This document shows, in pieces, positions 45,621 through 58,759 of a stretch of DNA of 64,000 nucleotides. Every line of letters begins with the position of its first letter. Positions within the stretch are counted from its first letter, which is position 1. A program made the translations under genes and the position numbers. Source of the DNA: Zoroaster sp. YZ-2022 (lineage: Eukaryota; Echinodermata; Asteroidea; Forcipulatida; Zoroasteridae); the NCBI GenBank assembly GCA_029582265.1, contig CM055830.1:36388718-36452717 (forward strand), given 5' to 3'. The notes beneath the pieces are model-generated. The model had not been told where the DNA came from. It did no database searches and saw only the letters and a list, made by a program, of their open reading frames with translations.

Positions 45621-45857
45621 TATATCAACCCTATAATCTTACATCAAGACTAGCTGGTCCTATGCTAGTAGTTGTATAACATCATTCTGTCTCCCCAGAC
45701 AGTACTTCTAGAGCTCTATAATGTAGGCCTATATCAACCCTATAATCTTACATCAAGACTATCTGGTCCTATATGCTAGTAGTTGTTTAACATCATTATG
45801 TCTCCCCAGACAGTACTTCCAGAGATCTATAATATGTACAGTGTAGGCCACTACTGT
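45621..45857. repeat. 109-bp satellite, last visible units
   Basis: About two units up to the N gap; the final unit is more diverged (ATCTGGTCCTATATGC). Confidence 0.93.
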
Positions 45858-46357
45858 NNNNNNNNNNNNNNNNNNNNNNNNNNNNNNNNNNNNNNNNNNN
45901 NNNNNNNNNNNNNNNNNNNNNNNNNNNNNNNNNNNNNNNNNNNNNNNNNNNNNNNNNNNNNNNNNNNNNNNNNNNNNNNNNNNNNNNNNNNNNNNNNNNN
46001 NNNNNNNNNNNNNNNNNNNNNNNNNNNNNNNNNNNNNNNNNNNNNNNNNNNNNNNNNNNNNNNNNNNNNNNNNNNNNNNNNNNNNNNNNNNNNNNNNNNN
46101 NNNNNNNNNNNNNNNNNNNNNNNNNNNNNNNNNNNNNNNNNNNNNNNNNNNNNNNNNNNNNNNNNNNNNNNNNNNNNNNNNNNNNNNNNNNNNNNNNNNN
46201 NNNNNNNNNNNNNNNNNNNNNNNNNNNNNNNNNNNNNNNNNNNNNNNNNNNNNNNNNNNNNNNNNNNNNNNNNNNNNNNNNNNNNNNNNNNNNNNNNNNN
46301 NNNNNNNNNNNNNNNNNNNNNNNNNNNNNNNNNNNNNNNNNNNNNNNNNNNNNNNNN
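45858..46357. other. Assembly gap (exactly 500 N)
   Basis: A 500-N placeholder directly after satellite units; the true size is unknown and more array is likely missing. Confidence 1.
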
Positions 46358-47189
46358 ACATCATGTTATATTTATTACGACGAATTTCTGTGAAATCTCA
46401 TGTGAAATCATTCAGGATCTGAATCTGTGAAATCAGATCTCTGTGAATCATAAGGAAACCCAAACCCCAAGATCATCCTCAAAATACTTTAGTATCAAGT
46501 TGTATGGAATTCAGATGAAACACCTCTAGGAGTGTAGAGTGGATGAGTGTTGTTATTATAAAAACATTGGAGTGCGGAACAAGGAAATATTGACTGAAGT
46601 GAGACTGCGACCTGCGACCTTCATAGATTACCGTACCGATGCAGCTCTCTAATTATTATAAAAATATGGAATAGGATCCAAGTGTTAAACAAGGTTTCAC
46701 CAGTAACAGAATTCAGATAAACATGTAATTAACCCCGTACACCCCTAGTGACTATTGTTGTCCTTGTTTGGGGTGACTGACAGTAAATAAAAAATACAGT
46801 GTGAGTGCATAATCTCAAATCTTGCAGACACTTTATATAATGTGTATATTACCAACTAAAAGATGATTTGTTTTTTATGTTTTGTACATGCTTTCAATGC
46901 GTTACGTGACGTCCCTCATTCTTGTTATTAATGAATTATTCATTTTTAATGTTATAAAGTATTCAATTAACAACTTGACATTCTTGAGTCAAGTATTTTC
47001 TAATATAATTATGCGAAGTGCACGATAATTAAATACGCATGCACATTTACTGGGATATAAACAAAAAACACCCTCAGTATGGCAACTCTCCCCATCCTCA
47101 TTGCTATACAATACAATACTTCGTGTAAACCTGGTTTTGGTATCAATCTTCTCTACAAATAATTATATCTGAGGTGTTATCAGTTAAAC
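46358..47189. other. Non-coding, nothing recognised
   Basis: Begins with a small TGTGAAATC(A/T) repeat (46390-46440), then ordinary AT-rich DNA. Confidence 0.5.
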
Positions 47190-50100
47190 AAATAATAATA
47201 ATAATAATAAAGATTTATAGCGCGCACATATCCACCCTGCTGGGCGCTCAAGGCGCGGAAACAAAGATAAAAACATGAATACAAACAATATACAATGATA
47301 ACATAGGGAAAAATTATGTACTGAGATACACGTACCTCACAATGGAATTTACAAATATACATCATCTTTGAAGAAATTGTGACATAAAGATGAGTTTTAA
47401 GCATCGACTTAAATCTGGTTATACATATGACAAGATTTGAGTTTAGTTGGGAAGAATGATTCCAGAGTCTCGGAGCCGCGACAAGAAAAAGACCCTATCA
47501 CCCCAGTTCCGTTTTGATGTTGGTTCTTTAGGAGTGACATGTTGCTGGGAGCGCAAATTGCGTGATGGAGTGTAGACTTTAAAGCAGTTCAGAAATATAA
47601 ATTGGAGCAATGTTATTAAAAGATTTTGTGAACAATTAGCATAGGATTTAAAAACAATTCTCTACTGTCAGAAACAGGAAGCCAGTGCAGTTCTTTTCAC
47701 AAGATTTATGCGTGATATGGCATGACTTTTTGGACAAAGTCACAACACGAGCTGCTGTGTTTTTGTATGTTCTGAAGACAGAGATATTTGATTCTGCGGG
47801 AGACCGTAGAGTAGAGCATTCCCTGTTATCGAGACGTTGATGTGACAAACATGAATCAATTTGTTCACTAGCACTTTATTCAAGTATTTCCTTATTCGGC
47901 TGGATATTTCTGATATGAAATGATGATAGTACGAACAATGTTGTTGGCGATATGAGGTTTTAAAGTCATTGTCGAGTCCAAATATAACACCCAAATTACG
48001 TGCTTGTGATGAGAGGGTTATCTGCGAGTCACCAATGGTGCATAGATGGAAGAGAAACTTTAGACGAAATTGCTTGACATTGATCCAAATAGAACAAATT
48101 CTGTTTTTTCGTCGTTCAATTTCAGGAAGTTTTGTTGCATCCCAACTTCGAATCTCTTGAATACATTTTCTCTCAGTGTTGTTGTAATGCAGTGAATCAA
48201 GCAGTGGTTCTTGGAGAAAGAAGATTTAAAAAGTAATGTAGAGCTGCGTGTCATCAGCGTAGACATGGTAATTTAAAATTATCACTTCAAAAATGATATC
48301 ACGAACTTGGAAACGTATAAACCAGTAAACCACTGTGGGCCGAGCACAGGGCAGCTTGGGGTACAGAATAGATAAATGAATAACAGGCTCGAGGTGGCAT
48401 TACCAATACAAACATCCCAGGCCTATTTAAAGGTAGGACTTACACCAATCCAGGGCTGTGTCAGGTATTCCAAGATGATATTGCAGGCGGGAGAGAAGGA
48501 TTTTGTGATCGATCCGTGTCCAAAGCAGCGCGCTTTTAAGTCCTAACAAAACTAATGCAGATTTTTCCATACATCCATGGCAGATAAAATGTCATTGTTG
48601 ACGCGCGGAGAAGAGGCAGTTTCGTTCCATGAAATGGTTTTATAGGCTGGACTAGAAATGTATCTCGACAGGTTATTCACTACGAACATGGTCAGAGATC
48701 CGTGATGAAACAACTCGCTCGATTGTTTTCCAAGGTACTAAATTCGCTACCGGTCGGTAATTTTTGAAAACTTCCCTTGTCCAAATTAGGGTTTCTTCCA
48801 GGGAGTGGTTTTAAGCACTGAGCAATCTTCTGGCAATATCAGGGAAACAACCGGAAGAAAGAGATCTGTTTACAATAATTGTGATATGTAGCAAACACAT
48901 CAATATTTTGTTTTTATTAGCGAAGTTACACTGGATCAGAAGTTCACACGATTTTTGATGGCGATTTCATGGATGAGTTTCTTGATTCTCCGTAACACTA
49001 GTAGGCTCAAACATAGACAGTCTACATTGTGGATCCTTGCGTGATGGTGTTTGTAGGATAGAATGGCAATGGTACTGGGGAAAATGAACGATCGGATATT
49101 CTCAATTTTTTGTGACAAAAAAGTTTGAAAATTCCATTAGCGAGGTCCTGATTGGAGTGTAGATGGAAGCACTGGAGCTTTGGGTTTATCGAAGGCAAGC
49201 TTTCCAACTAATGTTAAAGAGTTTTTTTCTGATCATAGAGTTCTTCTTCCACAAGATGATGAGTAGTGAGTTATTTTGGCCACAAATGGTTAATCATGTT
49301 CTTCACAATATCTCGTTAGTTTACAGTATTCTTGCCTGATGTACTCCAAGTTTCCTATTGTCACGCCATTTTCGTTCAAGTTGACGACGGATTTTCCTTG
49401 CAGCACGAATATCATCATTGAACCAGGGGGGATTCAGATTGTAGTTTTGCAGTTCTAGTTTTTTGCGGAGTACATGATCGTCAGTTCAAAAAATGTTGGG
49501 ACAGTGAGATTCCAAATAGATTGACACAAGAACCAGCTCACCATCTTCAAGGTTTACATTTTTTCAGCGAGTTGATTCAAGATCATGACATAAATCTCTA
49601 ATATTTACATTTTCCAGTGGCGAGTAGTTACAGAAATGGTAGGCATGGGAGGTTTTTTAAGGTTCATATCTGCCATGATTTGCATAATGATCAGATAAGC
49701 CGGGATGGTGATAGTTATATTCGAGATAAGAGGTGAAGTATTTTCACGCTGTTATCATGAGGTCAAGACAGTGACCACTTAATCGATGAGTGGGTGCTGT
49801 GATATGCTGGAGTAAGTCCATGAGGCAGAGAGGCAGATCTTTAAACTGAGTTGCGCATAATTGTTTGAAGAGATGTCCATATGAATGTTACAAAATCGCC
49901 GGTTAAAATAATGTCAGATGGGTTGAGAGATAATCACAATACCAATTTCTCAAATTCCTGCGAAGAGAAAACTGAGAGAAGTTTTACATGTTTACCATCA
50001 ACATCCCTTTCTGGTCGATAAATATTAACAAGGCGAACAGATCTTAGAGTTGCACGTTACCTCAGCATGCAGAGATTCCAAATGTTAGGTAGTCAATCTT

Positions 50101-50620
50101 AACACTTTTCATACTGACAGATAAACTGGACCTAAAAGAGAAGTGCAACCCCTCCACCGGTCTTTTTGGTCTGGGGATATGATGGAGAGAAGTAGCCAAC
50201 AGGAGCACACTCACGGGGTATTAAGTCATCATCGGGTTTTTAAACCATGTCTCGGTTATGGCAACAAGATCCAAATTGTTTTGAAGTACAAAAGTCAACA
50301 AATTCATCCGATTTGTTACATATGGATTGAGTGTTTAGTACACAGAGCTGAAGTTTAGACTCATCATTGAACACATTTGGAGTTGGAAGTTATGCCAATG
50401 TCGCTTGTTGATGTGGTTAAGTTCACTGCTGGGGGTTGATAAGGCAGGAGTGCTGAAGTTGTGTAAGGCTGTCCATTCTACGGCGACCAGCTTTTTTACC
50501 TCTATGTGTGCGGCGGTATGTTTTGGGTTGATTAGCAAGTATCCCAAGAGAGTTCAATTGACTCAATGCTGAATAAGATAAAGCTGCATCAGTACATGGA
50601 GCATGTGTGAAGATTGGAGT
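47190..50620 (-). mobile_element. CR1/L2-type LINE, copy 2 (near full length, indel-rich)
   Basis: The 3' tail is (AAT)n at 47190, with the same 3' UTR as copy 1 (TAGCGCGCACATATCCACC). Going upstream on minus: RT C-terminus, NLGVIFGLDNDFKTSYRQ (47960-47990, absent from copy 1), YADD-coding region (about 48255), RT core, and EN-RT linker. The AP-endonuclease region follows (ITLTGDF-like DIILTGDFV near 49900; NIYRPERDVDGKHVK near 50010; TGGGVALLF near 50140; LQLCVLNTQSICNKSDE near 50350). Nearly every 50-100 nt there is a small insertion or deletion relative to copy 1, so no long frame survives. It lacks the Tc1-like MITE, giving the empty site. Confidence 0.85.
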
Positions 50621-51465
50621 AGTTCATTGCGGCATTATAGGGAAATTTTTATGGAGCTGAGTGAAGCGTTTTTGGTGTGTTGGATCAGTGTCAGGTCCAG
50701 GGTTTGGGTTTATGTCACCAGAAATTAAGAGTTCCAGGTGAAAGGTGGCAGATGAATTATCATAGTATGATATAGGATTGTCTCAAGAATTTAAGATGGC
50801 GGATCTTGGGTGAAACAATCTGCTTGATTGCATCTTGTAGCCATCTTCTGATGAGTCATTGAGACACAATGGTCTGGATAGCAGGAGTAGAATAAACAGG
50901 ATGTAGAGCCTCCATTGTCTGATCACAAAGTTGTTGATCCAACAAAAACAGTGGTCAAGCTACAGGGTTATAATCTCTAGCCACAGAGTTATAATCTAAA
51001 TCAGAGTTGACTGCACAAATAAAAATGAAAGATCCAAAATGTATATACACTCAACAGTAAAAACTTTCTGGAGAGAGACAGACAAAAAAACAACACAGTT
51101 TTTCACTTATTATAAGAAAACAAATGTACAAATACTACATACATAAACGTCAGTAGATTCCAGATGTAATATGAAATCCACTAGTATAAAAATGAAGACA
51201 AACTTGTAGCTACAAAACACTTACTTAGCACAAAAACTGGAGAGCTGTTATGAGTGGCTGCTTGCTAGGCGCTCAATCATGGATTGAAGTGAGTTGATAA
51301 CCAATAAGTGTATCGAAGTACTCTTCTCATAATTCCTCAATAGAATGAATACAACGAATCTCAATGCATTGTCAATTGTTTTGTTATAGACACAACGTAA
51401 TAATATGAAACCTGATTGTTAAATGTGTATCTTAATTCATAGCATGTCAGTTTACTCGTAGAAAT
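50621..51465. other. Flank of LINE copy 2
   Basis: The first few hundred bases (CAGGTCCAGGGTTTGGG, GATGAGTCATTGAG) may be LINE 5' sequence, but nothing here can be compared with copy 1. No gene seen. Confidence 0.4.
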
Positions 51466-51990
51466 AGTTTTGCCAACATTACCAATGTTGTACGTTCCAT
51501 TTCATGTATATCTCTTGACTCAAAGAGAGTCACGTATACTTTTAGAAAGTTGTGTTTTGTCAACATGACCAATGTTGTACCTTCCCTTTAATGTATACCT
51601 TTGATTCAAAGAGAGTAAGCATACTCATAGAAGCAGTTTTGTCAAGCATGACCAATGTTGCACCTTCCTTTAATGTATACCTGTGATTCAAAGAGAGGCA
51701 TACTCATATAAGCCAGTTTGCCCAAACATTACCAACAATGTTGTACCTTTCCCCTTTAATGCATATCTTGATTCAAAGAGAGTAAGCTTATACTCATAGA
51801 AGCAGTTTTTGCCAACATGACCAATGTTGCACCTTCCGCTTTAATGTATATCAAAGAGAGTAGCATACTCAAGCAGTTTGCCACACATTACCAATGTTGT
51901 ACCTTCCCTTTAATGCATATCTTGATTCCAAAGAAGGAGTAAGCATACTCATAGAAGCAGTTTTGTAACATTACCAATGCTGTACCTTTA
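51466..51990. repeat. About 84-bp tandem repeat, 6-7 units, noisy
   Basis: Unit words: GATTCAAAGAGAGTAAGCAT, ACTCATAGAAGCAGTTTTG, CCAACATGACCAATGTTG, TACCTTCCCTTTAATGTATA. Confidence 0.9.
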
Positions 51991-51999
51991 AGGGATGGC

Positions 52000-54900
52000 T
52001 TTAAGGGAGGGTGTAACCAAAGGGAGTGTGGGGAAGTGACACTCCACCCTTCCCAATATTCAGTCGGCAAATAAAACACCAAATCAAACCATTGAAGCAG
52101 CAGCGTATGTTCATAATGTATGAGTCACCCAGCTCTAGATGTCATGATTGCACAATACATTACACTACTAACGTTTGCCATAGCAAACGATGCTTTTATG
52201 TAATGAGCAAGGACTAAAATCAAACATCGTTTACACACGTTTGACATGCAGGAAATATTTTTAAAAAGTCTGTTAATTATATTTAAATATGTTTGACTCA
52301 AACAATTCAAAACAATTTGCAACAACACAAATCGAAACTTAGTCCTAAGTGAACAAAAGGTTTTCTATTCCCATAATTAATTACTATTTTGAATTATCTA
52401 AATAAAACAGGCATACTGTCACAAATTAGCAAATCAACTGCTTATGAATAGCATTTTAGTGTTTTTAAGGTGAACAAAGATTGTTTTAAAACGAATACAT
52501 TTTAACACGATAGGCTATTTCGTCACTTTCTGATTGGCATACAACAATGTCAAAACGGTTGTCAAAAATATGAAATAAAATATGTTTTGTTTTAACATTA
52601 TCATTATCCAATATTGTGGATTACATGTGCTAAGTCAATGACAGGAAATGAAAGCACAAACATGTGCATGTACGATAAGACCATAGATGGTAAGGCGTTA
52701 CATCGCTTATTACATTTACAATAGGGCCTACATACGTTCACGTCTCCCGCTGGGATTCCGCACAAAAGGTATACCGCGGTGGAGGCATGGAGTGCGACAG
52801 AATACGTGCACAATGGCGAGAGGTCGTTCTGCCGAAACGCGGTACGATACTGCATGCGCCGTACTGACGAAAATTAGCAAAGCACCATTCTCCACATGTA
52901 CAATGCTTTGTTCGATCCTGAAAAATAATGTGTAATGACTTTTGATTGAATCTGTCTTCAGATGTTGAGCACAACGTTAATATAAATAAAGAACAAATGT
53001 AAAAATGCATAAGAATAATGTTCCTATTTTACCCAATATTTTGAGAAACTTATTTTGAAAGGTTTACAACGCGCTATGTTTGTAATTTATGATAATAAAA
53101 ATTACTATTTTTCAAGAAAATTTTCACAGAACTTAACTCTTAAATGTAATTTAATTTTCAAAGACAAAAATTCACAAAACTGAAAAATTAAATACATTTT
53201 TTCATGGCCATTTTTTTCAAACTGCCTAAATAAGGATGATGATGTTTGATGAAAATCGACAGTTCTGATAGACATTTTGACAAATCAGTTCATAGCAGCA
53301 AGGACAGAAGCCGAAGGAATTATTGCGCAATCACGACAAGGCGGCAGATATCGGCTAATATGTATTTGTTGTACCTTACAGGTGAATTAATTTTCCTGGG
53401 GGAAAAAAGATTTCTAACACCTTGTCCCCTAATTAAATAATTCTAATTTTTACAGAAGATCGCGTGAACGAGCTGCGGTGGTAATTCGATTCTTAGAACG
53501 CTCTCATAACCTTTTATACAATTAAGTATCTATAAACGTGAAATGCATTGGATATAGTAACCGATACACGTATCAAAAATAATTAGTAGTTTAAATTTAT
53601 ATTAATTAATGCTTGAGAACTTACTGTGATTGTAATGATTACATCTATATTATAATTAGTAAGCTGAGGTGCGTGCGCTGACAACACTTATGCTAGGCAA
53701 ACTCTTATTTCCAACGCATTTGTTTAGTATTCAAGAATTACAATGGCAAATCATCGTGTTTGTGTATTCTCATGTTTTGATTCTGTAGCCTGCACAGCAG
53801 GGGCTCCAACTCGATCCGGATCACTTAAGTGTATCCGCTTAAAGGTGCATCCCCAACAATTTCCCAGAAGAGATGTTGTGCCAATTCAATGTCCCTCACT
53901 AGTTCCCCTCTTATTAGACCTGATATATCATACCACATAAGATTAAATTTATATGATAATAATAAGTTTTAAAATATGCTTCAAAAATGCATCAAAGAGC
54001 GTCTAGAACCCAAAACCTTTCAGGACCATTTTGGACGAGTCCCATCCCATGATTTTAATTAGTGGGTTTTCTGTGTTGCGTTCACGTGATTTCATTTCTC
54101 CATTTGACAGTAGATTTGAATCTCTGTTTGTCCTTTAGTTTTAATATCTTTATTTATTCTCCGCCATTTGTTGTAGTACTTTGTTTGTAGTCTTGGTTGT
54201 CAGTCTTTGTTGTAGATCTTTGTTCTTGTTCTTGTTCTTGTTTCTGGGTCGAGGGTTTTCTTTGCACCTATATACGCCTGCTTATATATTTTACTATGTT
54301 TTTGTTACAATCAACACGCAATTGTAATGTCAAACAGAATAAAGCTCGTCCTGGAGCGAAAGTTTTGCCTGAACGTTCATATTTCATATTTATAATACAA
54401 AATATTTCATTTAAAACTTTTTTCGCCGGAAAATACAACAAAACTTCAAAAAATGATTCCGTCGTGTTAATCACACAAACTGATGCCTGAATGAGCCGTC
54501 CAGGGAGAAAATGAATCGACAGAAAAGACAAATATTTAGACATTTATAATATTCTACAAAGTACTTCATACAGAGATAATGATAGCCAGGGTTGGGAACA
54601 TAACAGAAAAAAAAAAAAAAGGAACAAAAATAAATTAATACAAAATAGACAGACAACAAGCAGTGAGTTTTACAGTTGGTCAAAACATTCCTACTTTTCT
54701 AATCATTTAACAATCTCCAATCTTCAAAGTAAACCTGGAATTGACGGAGAGCAAGATGATGGTTCGTCACTTTGGTCCCCGCCATGGATATGGGTCCTGG
54801 ACACACGGTAAATACGACTGGGTGATAAAAGTCATGCAAAGACACCGAACAGATACCTTGTGAATGTCCGGAACAGGTGAAACCCTAAACTACAGTGTTG

Positions 54901-55310
54901 GTGTTAGTTTACTCGTTCTACCCGCCTTAGATTACTCATGCTAAGCTCGGGTCATTATTATCCATAGCCACACCCGTGGGGATTTATCCAACAGTATGAA
55001 GACCAAGCAACAATTCCTTATTGAAACAGTTTGATTTTTATTTTTAAGGGGAAGTTTTCATTAAAAGTTCGTCATGACACAATACGTATGTGATTTAGTT
55101 ATATAAATCAAACGTTGCCCGCATTTCGTTCCGACCAGTTTAATGTGCAATAACCATCGGTCATGCCACACGTTCCACAATGCAAAGTCATGACCTAGCC
55201 TTCTTGAACAGGCATCATGAAAAGAGCAATGAAATCTATTGGTCAATACCATGCTGTTTGATTGACGAGGCTGCATCGAGAGTCAGTATTGGCCTTTGTT
55301 TTTGTACATA
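52000..55310. other. Unique AT-rich DNA with no supported gene
   Basis: Several short open frames (52604-52855 and 52738-53010 minus, 53743-53940, 54197-54490 plus) lack recognisable domains or splice logic. A GTTCTTGTTCTTGTTCTTG run lies at 54222-54240. Confidence 0.5.
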
Positions 55311-55321
55311 TTTATTTTCAG

Positions 55322-55366
55322 AATGTGCATTGTCATGCAAGAATGGAACCTTGTTAAGAATTTGAC
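55322..55366 (+). pseudogene. Truncated EGF-like exon
   Basis: After TTATTTTCAG the sequence reads (E)CALSCKNGTLLRI then stop. CALSCKNG matches the start of the EGF exons at 958 and 63487, including phase 1 after the acceptor. The cysteine-rich second half is missing. Confidence 0.55.
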
Positions 55367-55867
55367 ATAACCATTTTTATTTCCTCTAAAATGAAAAGTA
55401 TTTCAGATAGGGATAATTTCCACATTTGTCAATGTTATGTTTAGTTTCTGTGCTCATGAGGACCTTAACTGGTTAACTGTGCAACTATGGAATATGTATG
55501 TATGTGGAAAATGGATCACGCTACGATCCATCTCAAATTTCCCAAGTGATACATTATAATGTTTTTCTACAAAAATGACAGCATTTCTCAGACGGACTAT
55601 TTTCTTGGGATGAGCGGTATAATCCACCAACTTCACATCAATTAAGATTATAAATTAAGTTATGCTGTAATCGAATAATTACTAAAGATGTTTACTGTCA
55701 ACCTTAACACATCTGTAATTGTAGACCTTTTAGCAAATAATATATGTATGTTTGTGGACAGTTTGCAAACAAATTGACAAGTCTATGTGTTGGTGTATAT
55801 GTATAGTAAACAGATTTACTGGCTGACAATTTTCTTACGATCAAGAAAAAGATGTGCCATATTAAAA

Positions 55868-56290
55868 ATATATTAAAAATTATTTAAACTTGATGCGTTG
55901 AGTGACAGGTAGCCAGTGCAGAGAGTGAAGTACAGGGGTTATGTGCTCATACTTTTTAGTGCAGGTTACGAGACGTGCGGCGGAGTTCTGAATAGATTGA
56001 AGTTTGTTAGTAAGAGTTGTTAGGAAGATTGTAGAAGAAGACTGTTTCAATAGTCGAGTCGTGAGGTTATAAAAAGCATGCATTAGGCGTTCCTTTATTG
56101 ACGGATCTAAAATACTACAATTTTTGCCAATACGGTAAAGGCCAAACGATGATGACTTGCAAATGTGAGACACATGATCAGATAAAGACACGAACGAATC
56201 GAAATAAAAACCCAAGTTACGAACAGTAGAACACGGTTGAACATTAAAATCATCGACATTAATACCTAACAGTGGCGAAGTTGCCCCTTA
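55868..56290 (-). pseudogene. LINE RT C-terminal fragment, second family
   Basis: The minus frame reads INVDDFNVQPCSTVRNLGFY, FDSFVSLSDHVSHICKSS, LKQSSSTIFLTTLTNKLQ, SIQNSAARLVTCTKKYEH, ITPVLHSLHWLPVTQRIKFK. It shares NLG-x-x-FD, IQN-AAR and LHWLPV with copies 1 and 2 but is clearly another family. Both ends are truncated; the 5' side abuts the SINE pair. Confidence 0.8.
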
Positions 56291-56316
56291 TCATTATCAT
56301 TTAATACAGAACTTTT

Positions 56317-56482
56317 GATTTAATTTTGCCCTGCCCGACGTGTGCCAACATAGCACTGCATACTCAGTGCTTTCCGGTGATCATGCTCGAAAACCTAAGG
56401 CTTCACGAGGCGGGATTTAAACCCACGACCTCCTGCTTACTAGTCCAGACACGTCTTAACCCTCTCGACCACCGAGCTTGCG
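56317..56482 (-). mobile_element. tRNA-derived SINE, minus copy
   Basis: On minus: a GCAAGCTCGGTGGTCGAGAG head with an A-box-like TGGTCGAGAGGGTTAAG, a decayed B box (GGGTTTAAATCCC), then a body ending GGCAGGGCAAAATTAAATC. The tRNA part looks like a class II (Ser/Leu-type) head, but identity is uncertain. Confidence 0.75.
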
Positions 56483-56572
56483 TCTCCGGACGCAAGAATT
56501 TCTAACCTATATATCACGGAACCCGCTGCTATATGGGGTATATAGATAACCCGCCGGCCGAAGTTGTCATCG

Positions 56573-56754
56573 GGCAAGCTCGGTGGTCGAGAGGGTTAAG
56601 ACGTCTGCACTGGTAAGCGGGAGGTCGTGAGTTCGAATCCCGCGCGAGGCGCCTGTGTAGTGGTTTTCACAGACACTCGGAAAAGCACTGAGTAACTCCC
56701 AGTGCTTCTTCTACCCACGTCAGTATGAAGCAAGAATTAAATCTTCAATGTTTT
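56573..56754 (+). mobile_element. tRNA-derived SINE, plus copy
   Basis: Head GCAAGCTCGGTGGTCGAGAG, intact B box GAGTTCGAATCCC, body CACAGACACTCGGAAAAGC and GAAGCAAGAATTAAATC. TCTCCG(G)ACGCAAGAATTTC occurs before it (56484) and directly after it (56756), a likely target duplication if the insertion includes about 65 bp upstream of the head. Confidence 0.78.
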
Positions 56755-56779
56755 ATCTCCGACGCAAGAATTTCACCAA

Positions 56780-57888
56780 CCAACATACAAGCTTGACCCA
56801 TATGCCATCCAGCCACGAACTTCATTAATACAGTCCTCCAGACGAGATTGATAATAATAATAACCCAACGTATTATTTGTTTTAACTAAAATAAATTATA
56901 CATTTGACGAGACAGTGCGCTTAAAAGCCGAGGGTTCTTTTTTGTCAACATGGCGGTTACTTCAACAAAAAATTTTTTTATAGGCCAATCAACGCCCATA
57001 TCCTACTCAGTTACTATATGAGAGATCAGGTGGTTGTACATGTACAGTACAATCATAATTATACGTATATCCTTTTGCGCACAGCGAACACAGTTGCTGG
57101 GCCAACCAGTCACCAATGAGAATATGTCGTTTTGGTTTTGAATTTGGTATATTTATTAGCATTAAAACTCCCACCTTAAATTGTTGCATGCAGGAAACAT
57201 TAAAGGCGTACGACGATGAATGGTCGCAGTATGTACAGTAAATACATACATATGTACAGTGTGTACAGTGTACTCATGCGTTATGTACATGTTGATGTAT
57301 GTATGAATACAGTATGTTATCTAAGTCAGAATGTGCGCGCTGGAGTTCGGATAGCTAAATGGGGCAAGAATTATGCGACCAAACCGTTTCCGAACTTGCC
57401 GTCGTCGTCGTTAAAGGTTTCCCACGTGCGTTTCGACGTGCTTGGGGATCCATGGCTATATCTTTGATCTAGACACTGTGAAAATCAATCACATTTGAAC
57501 ATGATTTTTCGCAGTTGCATTGGTTCAATCTGGGCACTTTTTGCTTAGCCGCGTCCAGTGCGACTGTTGTCCACCCCGATGTTTGGCGAAGCACAGCATT
57601 TTTTGCAGTTCATCATTCTGACGCCGGGTGGTGTGGGCGATGAACTTAAAATGTTGTTTTTCACAAAAAGAGGCAACTGTTTGTTAAAGTGCGTGTAGCT
57701 TGTAACGAGTAGCTTAGCATTGCTGTATTTATTGGACCAATCCACTCACCCCTCGTCCTCATCCCGGCTTGTGTGCCCTTGGTTGTTTCTTGGTAGGAGC
57801 ATTTCGCCGAGCGTTGCCGCCTTTTTACCATCTTCTGAGAAAGTCCCATCCATATTCTGTTGTGTCTTCAACCTTTTAAGTTAGACTT
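56780..57888. other. Non-coding stretch
   Basis: No gene supported; ATGTACAGTGTGTACAGTG simple words around 57230-57270. Confidence 0.45.
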
Positions 57889-58047
57889 AGACGGACAATT
57901 AAACAAGAGGCACGGACGAGTTATTGTGTCCTTCACAATTAAATGTACTAACATCTTAAACGTAAAAACATGGCGGCTCTACATGTATATCTCAGATGAC
58001 ATTTGACATTCCTAGACTGGTCACAGTCATTCGTAATAAACACAACA
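57889..58047 (-). repeat. LTR-like direct repeat, left (3' side of the gypsy remnant)
   Basis: GACGGACAATTAAACAAG, ACATGGCGGC-TACATGTATA, TCTCAGATGACATT, GACATTCCTAGACTGGTC, ATAAACACAACAA. Matches 60202-60370 in the same orientation with small indels. Confidence 0.65.
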
Positions 58048-58759
58048 ACCTGCCTCCCTCTTTAGATAAGATCTCACTTTTGTAAAGCAGTGGGAAAATA
58101 AATTGAAATAGCTCGAAAATGTACCAACTGTAACCCTTTTCCCTTACTCTTCCTTTTTGCAGCTAGGCAATATATAGTCAACTTAACCTACAAAGCTTAG
58201 CTGGAATTAGGATTGACAGCAGTTTATCCAGTTGAAACGCTATAGGTATAGTATAATTACCCAACCACATTGTTTTAGGGAGATTAAATATCTAACTGAA
58301 CAATCTCTCTGGGAGAAGTACATGGATGGTGGGCAAATATCTTTACAACACATGATAACACTTTAACTTTTAAGTAAATAGCTTGGATAAACAAAGAATC
58401 ATGCTTTTTAAAATGCAACTCTATTCGAGTTTAAAACTTCTGTCCAGTTCGCTCAGAGTTAGAACATAAATCTTTGTATTTCCAGGTGCATGCCACATTG
58501 TCTCTTGGATCTGGCACTTGTGTGGAGAAGACCGCTCACCACGACTAGTGGGGTCGCTAACAGGATTAGTAACTGCCAAACTCTTAATTGGGGAAACCGA
58601 GGCTTGGTTCTGGGACCCAGTACCATGTCATCCACTTTTAGGTGGTTGAATGACAGTCCGGACAGTGGTGGCTGCCTGTGTCACTCGCGTTTTGCACAAA
58701 TTTCACCACGTGACTTGTGTTTCGTGATTACTGAGCCCCTTTCAGAGATGCAACTATGA

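Noticed and set aside
45759..46430. Frames crossing the N run
   Set aside because: They consist of gap placeholder.
53743..53940. 65-codon plus frame with a protein-like middle (RSGSLKCIRLKVHPQQF)
   Set aside because: No family match that I can name, no partner exons and no splice logic nearby.
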